DNA of 64,000 nucleotides from positions 930,001-994,000 of the forward strand of contig OZ251446.1 in the NCBI GenBank assembly GCA_965242495.1, in the 5' to 3' direction. The stretch's first letter is position 1. Each line of letters opens with the position of its first letter. Positions 15,705 to 26,135 of the stretch are shown one piece after another. The notes below the pieces were generated by a model. It did no database searches, was not told where the DNA came from, and saw only the letters and a list, made by a program, of their open reading frames with translations. The position numbers and the translations under genes are program-made. This DNA is from CBDESN01 sp965242495. GTDB taxonomy: Bacteria > Pseudomonadota > Alphaproteobacteria > MPNO01.

Positions 15705-16082
15705 CTACGTCGCCTGGCTGCTGGCGCAGCCCAGGGAGCTGACCGAACTCGCGGTGGAAGGAATGCTCCCCGCGGTTCCCGCCGAGCTCGCCGTGCCTGC
15801 GCTCTTGCCGCCGGCGACAGCCATCAGCGCCTCGTCCTGGAGCACCTGGTTCGGGTCCGGAGTCATGGCCAGGTGGAAGGTGTCGTGGGTGTTGAGGACG
15901 ACGTTCACGTCCACGTCCACCGGCACGTCAATCCCGCGCTCCCGCAGAACCTCCTTCGGACGCTCTTCGATCTCGCGCAGCAGGGCCTCGTCGGAACTGC
16001 AGGCGTCGGCGAGGTTCTGAAGAACGACGCCTTGCTGGCGAATGAGGCGGTAAGCGCCTTCCTGGTAAGCATCGTCGCGCAT
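15705..16082 (-). CDS. NHLP-leader RiPP precursor peptide 4 (first in the array)
   Basis: The 125-residue product has an NHLP leader: LADACSSDEALLREIEERPK, then RERGIDVPVDVDVNVV, DTFHLAMTPDP and LMAVAGG at about 86-92. It is the most divergent leader of the four. The ~33-residue core (KSAGTASSAGTAGSIPSTAS, then SVSSLGCASSQAT) is built almost only from Ser, Ala, Gly and Thr with one Cys near the end. The ATG at 16082 has a GAGGAGA box, and the leader region down to the ATG resembles that of precursor 2. It is the promoter-proximal gene of the locus. Confidence 0.88.
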   Translation of the reverse strand: MRDDAYQEGAYRLIRQQGVVLQNLADACSSDEALLREIEERPKEVLRERGIDVPVDVDVNVVLNTHDTFHLAMTPDPNQVLQDEALMAVAGGKSAGTASSAGTAGSIPSTASSVSSLGCASSQAT

Positions 16083-16154
16083 GATCGTCTCCTCTGCAAG
16101 ATTCGGACGAATACGTCACTCTGCGGTTCACGATGCCGGAGCAGCGGAGGGGAA

Positions 16155-16164
16155 TAAACCCTAG
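16155..16164 (-). promoter_or_regulatory. Conserved CTAGGGTTTA element upstream of precursor 4
   Basis: On the minus strand CTAGGGTTTA is followed by TTCCCC and preceded by TCCTGAAA. This matches the precursor 2 upstream region in sequence and in distance (73 bp) from the ATG. Confidence 0.55.
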
Positions 16165-16508
16165 TTTCAGGATCTTTGACCGAAAGACGACGATGGCGGC
16201 GATGCGGACGGCGCCGAAGAAGGCGCGGGCGCATCGGTCCTGTCGGGCGCGAAACCGCCCTGCCCCCGGTCCGGCGTCGGCGCGGTTTGGCCGATTCCAT
16301 TCCGCCGCCCTTCCCTTCCCGGCCGCGCGATCGCGGCGGCGCGCAGGTCCGTCGGGGGAGCCGGCCGGTCGGGCGCGGCGGTTGAGCGAGGTCGCCGAAG
16401 TCTCGATAATCGGCGGACGGGTCGCGATGGAAACACGGCCCGGGATGCGTATGGGGCGAGTCGGGACCGATATCGACTCGATGTCGGGCCCGTCGGCCCG
16501 GGCCGCGT
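16165..16508. other. Gap between RiPP locus and defence island
   Basis: These 344 bp separate divergently transcribed units. I see no gene, RNA or clear terminator. The helicase promoter must lie here, but no convincing -35/-10 pair stands out in this GC-rich stretch. Confidence 0.5.
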
Positions 16509-20051
<3,543 letters not shown>

Positions 20052-20152
20052 ACCCGGGAGCGCCGGCGGAACGCCGGCGCTCCCGGAAAGGTGTATTCCG
20101 GGCGGACACCGCCTATATGGCCTTGTATGGTCCGCAATGGGAGGAACGGGAC

Positions 20153-20545
20153 ATGACCGAGAGCGACGACCACTGCCCCGACGATCTGCGCGACGCCCTG
20201 CGCGATCTCGACGAAGCGAAGGACGAGGCGCGTGAAGAGGAACTCCCTGCGCCTTCCGACGCGGCCTTGGAGAATACGCGGCGGCTGTTGCACGCCATGT
20301 ACCGCATACTTCCCCGGCGCTTCGAGGTCTATCCAATGCCGGACGCAGAGATTGCGATCCATGTTCCGGGCGGGCCCGGACGTTCGGTCTTGCTTCTGTG
20401 CGGTTCGGACGGCGGCGCCTTGTGCTCGGTCAACATGAACGGCGCGCATCGCCGCGCGCGCTATTCCGAGACGCGCGGGCTGCCGGACGGGTTCGTGCGC
20501 GACGCTCTCGCCGAACTGGAACGATCGGACAGCCTGCCCGCATGA
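20153..20545 (+). CDS. Small acidic hypothetical protein in the defence operon
   Basis: The 130-residue product starts at the ATG at 20153, with GGGAGGAACGGG upstream. The N-terminus is strongly acidic and helical (DLRDALRDLDEAKDEAREEE). The C-terminal part (FEVYPMPDAEIAIHVPGGPG, then SVLLLCGSDGGALC) looks like a small beta-rich domain. It lies 101 bp after the helicase on the same strand. I do not recognise it; an adaptor or immunity-type role is only a guess. Confidence 0.62.
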   Translation: MTESDDHCPDDLRDALRDLDEAKDEAREEELPAPSDAALENTRRLLHAMYRILPRRFEVYPMPDAEIAIHVPGGPGRSVLLLCGSDGGALCSVNMNGAHRRARYSETRGLPDGFVRDALAELERSDSLPA

Positions 20546-20566
20546 GTCGTGAATGGAGGAAGAGAG

Positions 20567-20779
20567 ATGACGAAGAATGAAGCGGACAAGCAGTCCGGCT
20601 CCAAACGCGAGCGGAAGCGCGCCGCCATGCTTGAGGCCGCGCTTGCCCGTCCGGGCGTTCGCGAAGTCATGCAAGTCTACGACGGTTGGCGGGAGAAGGA
20701 TCGAGAGCTCGATGCCTACCGCGCGGCGGTGAAAACGACCGGGCGAGTCACGACGACGGATCGTTCAAACCCTCGCTAG
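20567..20779 (+). CDS. Very small hypothetical protein in the defence operon
   Basis: The 70-residue product starts at the ATG at 20567, behind a GGAGGAAG box. It is Lys/Arg/Glu-rich and probably helical (KQSGSKRERKRAAMLEAALA, then VREVMQVYDGWREKDRELD). It begins 21 bp after the previous stop and ends 45 bp before the nuclease gene. The family is unknown. The good ribosome site and operon position are the main support. Confidence 0.5.
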   Translation: MTKNEADKQSGSKRERKRAAMLEAALARPGVREVMQVYDGWREKDRELDAYRAAVKTTGRVTTTDRSNPR

Positions 20780-20824
20780 ACCGGCGGATGAGGATGGCCG
20801 ACGCGAAACGACGTTCTGGAGAGG

Positions 20825-21457
20825 ATGGGTAGGGAGATGCTGCGGCATTACGCGATGGTAAGAGAAGTCGCCCGCGAAATATCGGAGGCCGCGAATGGCG
20901 CGTTCAAAGGCTATGCTTTGGGCGAGAAGGTTGACGAGCCCGACATCACCGGTCTGATGCTAGGAGCAATAGGCGAACGTATAAGAAGTAGAAAATTCAG
21001 TGGCGTGACATGGAATGCACGTATACTCACAAGTAGAGGACCAACTGCTGAGGAAAAGCTCCACGGCGCGGATTTCATGGGCGTTCTCGATGTCGATTTT
21101 CCCGATTACAAGATAAAGAAAGGATTTCTCGTTCAGGCAAAGAAAGCAGAGTCACGAGATTGGAATCGCTTGACCGACCAATGCAAAAAGATGCTCGAAC
21201 GCACACGCGATTCCTTCGTGTTTGTCTATTCACGAAAGAGAGGAATAAGGGTAGTCCCGGCGATTTCTGTTCTCGGACTAAAGTCAAGGGATGTTTTCGG
21301 TCTATACCATCATAGCGTGCAGAATTTCTTTGAAAACCATATCAAGTGCTTGATCGGCGATCCTCGACTCGATTCTCTCGACATAGGGAAACTGGACGCT
21401 CTCGCCGATTTTCCCGTCGAGAGGGTTCTCCATCTCACGGCAAGGATGCCTGAGTGA
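20825..21457 (+). CDS. Probable PD-(D/E)XK restriction-type nuclease
   Basis: The protein has 210 residues. An acidic helix near the start (EKVDEPDITGLMLGAIGE, 34-51) is followed by HGADFMGVLDVDFPDYKIKK (80-99) and FLVQAKK (101-107). The order Glu, then Asp in a beta hairpin, then Q-x-K is that of PD-(D/E)XK nucleases with a QxK variant, as in Mrr-like and other restriction enzymes. The gene is visibly AT-richer than both neighbours, which suggests separate acquisition. Its stop overlaps the GTG of the methylase (GTGA), so the two are translationally coupled, as a nuclease-methylase pair would be. The fold is inferred from motifs alone. Confidence 0.65.
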   Translation: MGREMLRHYAMVREVAREISEAANGAFKGYALGEKVDEPDITGLMLGAIGERIRSRKFSGVTWNARILTSRGPTAEEKLHGADFMGVLDVDFPDYKIKKGFLVQAKKAESRDWNRLTDQCKKMLERTRDSFVFVYSRKRGIRVVPAISVLGLKSRDVFGLYHHSVQNFFENHIKCLIGDPRLDSLDIGKLDALADFPVERVLHLTARMPE

Positions 21458-24312
21458 CGACAGGCTCCCGCAAAAAGCTCATCGAGGTCGCGTTGCCGTT
21501 GGCGGCGATCAATGCTGCTTCGGGGCGGGAGAAGTCGATCCGGCATGGGCATCCCTCGACGCTGCATCTGTGGTGGGCGCGCAGGCCGCTGGCGGCGTGC
21601 CGGGCGGTGCTGTTCGCGCAGCTGGTGGACGATCCGTCCTCCGTTCCCGAGGAGTTTCCCGACGAAGCGGCGCAGGAGCGGGAGCGGCGGCGGCTGTTCG
21701 GCGTCGTCGAGCGGCTGGTGAAATGGGAGAACTCCAACGATCCGCACGCGATCGGCGCCGCGCGGCGGGAGGTCGCGCGGTCGGCGGCCCGCGTCCGGGA
21801 CGTTCCGCCGCCGCGGACGCGGGCGGAGGTCGACGCCTTCCTCGCCGAGCATGCGCCGCCGGTGGTCGATCCGTTCTGCGGCGGCGGCTCGATCCCGCTG
21901 GAGGCGCAGCGGCTGGGCCTGCGCGCCCATGGTTCGGACCTCAACCCGGTCGCGGTGCTGATCACCAAGGCGCTGGTCGAGATCCCGCCGCGCTTCGCCG
22001 GGCTGCCCCCGGTCAACCCGGAGGCCCGCGCCAGGTTCGCCGTCGGCGCGGTCTGGAACGGCGCGGGCGCGGAGGGGCTCGCCGAGGACGTGCGCCATTA
22101 CGGGCGCTGGATGCGCGACGAGGCGGAGAGGCGGATCGGCCGTCTCTACCCCAAGGCGCGGCTGCCGGACGGCTCGAAGGCCGCGGTCATCGCCTGGCTG
22201 TGGGCGCGCACGGTGGCGAGCCCCAACCCGGCGGCGGGCGGCGCGCATACGCCGCTGGTCCGCTCTTTCGTGTTGTCGTCGAAGAAGGGCCGGGAGGCGA
22301 TCGTCGTTCCGGTCGTGGAGAATGGCGGATACCGCTTCGCGGTGAAGACGGAAGGCGTCGGGCCGGACGAGTTGGCGCGGGCGAAGAAGGGAGCCAAGGC
22401 TTCGCGCGGCGCCAACTTCACCTGCTTGCTGTCGGGGGTGCCGGTCCCCGCCGCGCATATCAAGGCCGAAGGCATGGCCAAGCGGATGAGCGCACGGCTG
22501 ATGGCGGTGGTGGCGGAGGGCAAGCGTGGGCGCGTCTATCTCGACCCGACGGCGGAAATGGAGGAAGCCGCGCAGCGGGCGGAGCCGGAATGGCGACCAG
22601 AGCAAGACCTTTCCGACGACCCGCGAAATGTCTGGTGCATACCATACGGTTTGTCGACCTTCGCCGACCTCTTCACGCCGCGCCAGTTGGCGGCGCTGAC
22701 GACGTTCTCTGATCTCGTTTCCGAAGCGCGCGAGCGGGTGAAGCGCGGCGCCCTGGAAGCGCTGGCGCTTCCAGGGGATGCCGAAGCCTACGCCGATGCG
22801 GTGGCGACGTATTTGGGGCTGTGCGTCAGCCGGCAGGCCAACCGGTGCTCAAATCTGAACTTCTGGGACCCCGGCGGTGAGAAGGTACAGCAGGTCTTTG
22901 CGCGGCAGGCGCTGCCGATGGTGTGGGATTTCTGCGAAGCCAATCCGTTCAGCGATTCGAGCGGCAGTTTCGTCGGACAGGTCGGCTATCTCGCCAAGGC
23001 GGTCGAGGCGTCGCCCGCGAGCGTCCAACCCGGCGCCGCGGCGCAGGCCGACGCGACGCGGAACGAACCGGCGCGGCCGCCCTGGATCGTCGCGACCGAC
23101 CCGCCCTATTACGACAACATCGGTTACGCGGACCTGTCGGATTTCTTCTACGTCTGGCTGCGGCGCGCGCTCGCCGGCGTCCATCCCGCGCTGTTCCGGA
23201 CGCTGCTGGTTCCGAAGTCGGCGGAACTCGTCGCCACGCCCTACCGCTTCGACGGAAGCCGGGAAAAGGCGCGGGATTTCTTCGAGACGGGTTTCCGCGA
23301 TTGCATGGCGCGGCTGCGCGCGGGCCACGATCCGGCCTATCCGCTGACGCTCTACTACGCCTTCAAGCAGGCCGAAACGAAGCACGACGACAATGGCGAC
23401 GGAGCGACGGTCTCCACCGGCTGGGAAACGATGCTCGCGGGCGTCGTCGCGGCCGGCTTCACCGTCGAAGGCACCTGGCCCGTGCGCACCGAACTGGCCG
23501 GCGCCCTGAAGAAGCGCGTCGCGGCCCTCGCCTCCTCCATCGTCCTCGCCTGCCGGCCGCGCGCGGACGACGCGCCGACGGCGACGCGGCGCGACTTCGC
23601 CGCCGCGCTGCGCCGCGAACTGCCCGCCGCCATCCGCCGCCTGCAAGCGGAGAACGTCGCGCCGGTGGACCTCGCCCAGGCCGCCATCGGGCCGGGCATG
23701 GCCGTCTTCTCGCGCTACGCCCGGGTGCTGGAGGCCGACGGCAGGCCGATGCCGGTGCGCGCCGCGCTCGCCGAGATCAACCGGGTGCTCGACGAGACGC
23801 TGGCCGAGGCCGAGGGCGACATGGACGCCGACACCCGCTTCTGCGTCGCCTGGTTCGAGCAGTACGGCGCCGCCGAGCGCGCCTATGGCGAGGCCGAGGT
23901 GCTGTTCACCGCCAAGAACACGTCCTTCAAGGGGCTCGAAGAGGCCGGCGTGATCGCCGGCGGCGGAGGCCGGGTGCGGCTCAGGCGCCGGGAGGAGCTG
24001 GAGCCGGACTGGGACCCGGCGCGCGACCGCCGCCTCGTCGATTGGGAGTGCGCGCAGCATCTGGTGCGCGCGATGACCGCCGAGACCGGCGGCGGCGTGG
24101 CGGAGGCCGCGCGCCTCGCCCATGCGATGGGGCCGGGGCGGGCGGAGAACGCCCGCGCGCTCGCCTATCGCCTCTACACCGTGTCCGAACGCAAGGGCTG
24201 GACCGAGGAGGCGGTGGCCTGCAACGTCCTCGTGGCCTCCTGGCCGCAGATCCGGGCCGGCGCCGCCGCGCTCGCCGCCGGCGGCCCGGCGCAGGCGGAA
24301 ATGGAGGTGTGA
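21454..24312 (+). CDS. DUF1156 domain DNA methyltransferase (defence island)
   Basis: The protein has 952 residues and starts at the GTG at 21454, overlapping the nuclease stop. The N-terminus is a DUF1156 domain (LPLAAINAASGREKSIRHGH, then LHLWWARRPLAACRAVLFAQ). The SAM-binding motif I is DPFCGGGSIPLEAQRLG at ~139. The catalytic motif IV is DPPYYDNIGYADLSDFFY at ~549; its DPPY form marks an amino-methyltransferase (adenine N6 or cytosine N4). The wide spacing between motifs fits the DUF1156 family. Its likely job is to mark host DNA so that the helicase, ATPase and nuclease spare it. Confidence 0.88.
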   Translation: MTTGSRKKLIEVALPLAAINAASGREKSIRHGHPSTLHLWWARRPLAACRAVLFAQLVDDPSSVPEEFPDEAAQERERRRLFGVVERLVKWENSNDPHAIGAARREVARSAARVRDVPPPRTRAEVDAFLAEHAPPVVDPFCGGGSIPLEAQRLGLRAHGSDLNPVAVLITKALVEIPPRFAGLPPVNPEARARFAVGAVWNGAGAEGLAEDVRHYGRWMRDEAERRIGRLYPKARLPDGSKAAVIAWLWARTVASPNPAAGGAHTPLVRSFVLSSKKGREAIVVPVVENGGYRFAVKTEGVGPDELARAKKGAKASRGANFTCLLSGVPVPAAHIKAEGMAKRMSARLMAVVAEGKRGRVYLDPTAEMEEAAQRAEPEWRPEQDLSDDPRNVWCIPYGLSTFADLFTPRQLAALTTFSDLVSEARERVKRGALEALALPGDAEAYADAVATYLGLCVSRQANRCSNLNFWDPGGEKVQQVFARQALPMVWDFCEANPFSDSSGSFVGQVGYLAKAVEASPASVQPGAAAQADATRNEPARPPWIVATDPPYYDNIGYADLSDFFYVWLRRALAGVHPALFRTLLVPKSAELVATPYRFDGSREKARDFFETGFRDCMARLRAGHDPAYPLTLYYAFKQAETKHDDNGDGATVSTGWETMLAGVVAAGFTVEGTWPVRTELAGALKKRVAALASSIVLACRPRADDAPTATRRDFAAALRRELPAAIRRLQAENVAPVDLAQAAIGPGMAVFSRYARVLEADGRPMPVRAALAEINRVLDETLAEAEGDMDADTRFCVAWFEQYGAAERAYGEAEVLFTAKNTSFKGLEEAGVIAGGGGRVRLRRREELEPDWDPARDRRLVDWECAQHLVRAMTAETGGGVAEAARLAHAMGPGRAENARALAYRLYTVSERKGWTEEAVACNVLVASWPQIRAGAAALAAGGPAQAEMEV

Positions 24313-24429
24313 GATCGATGCGCCGCCGCGCCGCCGCTCCGGGGCCGCGGAGCGCCGGTCGGCTTTGGATGCGCGCCAAGCCGTGCTATTCTGTATCGAT
24401 AATATGAAAGCGTGATCATGGAGGTCGAC

Positions 24430-24687
24430 ATGGGAACCGTGCGCAGGACCATCACGCTGACCGATCAGCAGGATCGTTGGGTCGACGCGCGGATCGCCGC
24501 CGCCGGCTTCGCCGACGACAGCGAATACGTCCGCGATCTGATCCGTCGCGACCAGGAGCAGAACGCCGGATTCCAGGCGCTCGAAGCCGCGATCCGGGAA
24601 GGCGTCGACAGCGGCGTAAGCGACAGGACCGTGCCGGGGATCATGGAGGAAGTCGAGGCCCGGCTCCGCGCCGATGGCCGCCTATAG
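24430..24687 (+). CDS. parD: ParD-family antitoxin
   Basis: The 85-residue protein has an N-terminal ribbon-helix-helix (MGTVRRTITLTDQQDRWVDA, then FADDSEYVRDLIRRDQEQ) and an acidic C-terminal tail that should wrap the toxin. The ATG at 24430 follows GGAGGT. A likely promoter, TTGGAT (24365) and TATTCT (24387) with 16-bp spacing, lies just upstream, so the pair has its own transcription and probably autoregulates it. The 3' end overlaps the toxin start by 14 bp. It sits between the methylase and the ATPase genes. Confidence 0.9.
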   Translation: MGTVRRTITLTDQQDRWVDARIAAAGFADDSEYVRDLIRRDQEQNAGFQALEAAIREGVDSGVSDRTVPGIMEEVEARLRADGRL

Positions 24688-24976
24688 GCTGACGCCGAAG
24701 GCGGCCGATGACCTTGACGGCATCCATGAGTACACGATCACGAATTTCGGGTTGGAGCAGGCGCGAGACTACCTGAACGGCCTGCGCCGGCGGTTCGGCG
24801 ATCTCGCGGAGCGTCCGGCGCTCGGACGCAGGGCCGATCGGCTTGCGCCTGGATTACGACGTTACCCGTATCGCTCCCACGTCGTATTCTACATGCCGGA
24901 GAACGAAGGCGTGCTGATCGTGCGCGTGCTGCACGAGAGCATGGATACGCCGACAGTTTGGTCAGGAAAGAGTTGA
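24674..24976 (+). CDS. parE: ParE/RelE-superfamily toxin
   Basis: The 100-residue protein has the ParE layout: YRLTPKAADDLDGIHEYTIT at the start, GLEQARDYLNGLRRRF, then YPYRSHVVFYMPE and VLIVRVLHESMD at the end. ParE proteins poison gyrase, whereas RelE relatives cut mRNA; YRSHVVFY favours ParE. The ATG at 24674 lies inside the antitoxin gene. Transposon-end sequence begins 2 bp after the stop. Confidence 0.9.
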   Translation: MAAYRLTPKAADDLDGIHEYTITNFGLEQARDYLNGLRRRFGDLAERPALGRRADRLAPGLRRYPYRSHVVFYMPENEGVLIVRVLHESMDTPTVWSGKS

Positions 24977-24977
24977 G

Positions 24978-25598
24978 TGTCCTGGTTCGGACACATGTGA
25001 GACGGGGCGCTTGAAGGAGGTTTGGGGGTCTCCGGAGCCGTTGGTTCGGAACAGACGGCTCGCAGGAGGACCCCCATGCAGGTTTCCGGCCTGCCCCGTC
25101 ACGTTACGCGGGCGCCGCCTGTGGATTCCCGCTTTCGCGGGAATGACGGAGGGGGGCGTATCCGCCTCGAGCCGATGGCCTTCCCGGGACCAGTGTCCCG
25201 CCCCCCCCCCCGTCATTCCCGCGAAAGCGGGAATCCATATTCGTATCTCGCTTCCTGTTTCCGTGGGGACAAGGGGCCTGTGACGACGGCCCGAAGGAAG
25301 CCGTCGGTCGAGGCGGATACGCCCAAGGACTCGTCCCTTCCCGCCCTGGATTCCCGCTTTCGCGGGGGCAGGCTCCGCGCGTGTCCTGGTTCGGACACAT
25401 GTGAGACGCGGCCCATCGCGCCAGTCGATATCCGGTCGTTCCATGGCCGGAAGCCTGCTTACGGCCATGGATGCCCTCGGAGCCTCCGGGAGCGGCGCGT
25501 CGCCCGAAGGGCCGGAGCGTAGCGAAGGAGCCGCGAAGCGGCTTGACGCGCCGATCCCGGAGGCCCACCCGGTGTCTCATATGTAGTGAACCCGGACA
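24978..25598. mobile_element. Remnants of an unidentified IS with a REP insertion
   Basis: TGTCCTGGTTCGGACACATG followed by TGAGAC occurs at 24978-25003 and again, same orientation, at 25382-25407. An imperfect inverted copy ends at 25598 (25574-25598). After the first copy there is a leader with GGAGGA and an ATG (25076) whose ~15 codons run straight into REP sequence, like the cut start of a transposase gene. The second copy and the inverted copy enclose about 215 bp without a gene. The IS family is not recognised. Confidence 0.6.
25121..25380. repeat. REP-like palindromes inside the defence island
   Basis: Three copies (near 25124, 25214 and 25348) share the palindrome and spacers of the 9-12 kb block. 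They interrupt the IS remnant. The last copy continues as GCGGGGGCAGGCTCCGCGCG, a variant also seen near 30660. Confidence 0.85.
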
Positions 25599-25696
25599 AG
25601 AGTTTGGCCGAAAGAGAACGATCGTATATCATATGTCGGCGAAGGTGTGGCGCAGACCGGGGAACGACGCGCCGAACCGTCCGCCGGAAGGACGTC

Positions 25697-25918
25697 ATGA
25701 ACCGGATCACCGCTCGTCTGCCGGACGGCCTCGCCGAAGAGTCGAACGCAGCGGCGGCCCGGCTCAGGCGCAGCAGGGCGGACGTCGTCCGCCACGCGAT
25801 CGAACGCTATCTGGACGATCTCGACGACCTGGAGGCGGCCGCCGAACGGCTCCGCGACCCGAACGACCCGATGCTGGATTGGGACCGGGCCAGTCGCGAG
25901 CTGCTCGATATGGATTAG
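25697..25918 (+). CDS. Orphan ribbon-helix-helix (CopG-like) antitoxin
   Basis: The 73-residue protein opens MNRITARLPDGLAEESNAAA and continues RRSRADVVRHAIERYLDD, a standard ribbon-helix-helix DNA-binding domain. The acidic tail ends PMLDWDRASRELLDMD. The ATG at 25697 has a GGAAGG box. A promoter-like pair, TTGGCC (25604) and TATCAT (25627) with 17-bp spacing, lies upstream. No toxin gene follows in the 217 bp before the DUF499 gene. It may be a solitary antitoxin or a local regulator of the island. Confidence 0.78.
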   Translation: MNRITARLPDGLAEESNAAAARLRRSRADVVRHAIERYLDDLDDLEAAAERLRDPNDPMLDWDRASRELLDMD

Positions 25919-26135
25919 CCCGTATTTCTCATACCGGCAGGGATCGACGATTGCGCGGCGTTGCGGGACCGCGACCCGCCTCCTTCCCGATCTCCCCCCC
26001 TGTCGGGGGAGAGAAGCGCGAACGGACCCTGCGGCGCCCCCGTCGCCGGATGAAGTTCGCGGACGAGCAGTATGAGAAATGCGGGCCGGCGGCGCGCGCG
26101 GCCCGCCGCCGCGACGCCTATCGCCGGAGGGCGCG

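Noticed and set aside
13764..16082. Nif11-type leaders
   Set aside because: The G(V/I)(D)VP-x-D-V motif and DTFHLAMPPDP stretch fit NHLP leaders better.
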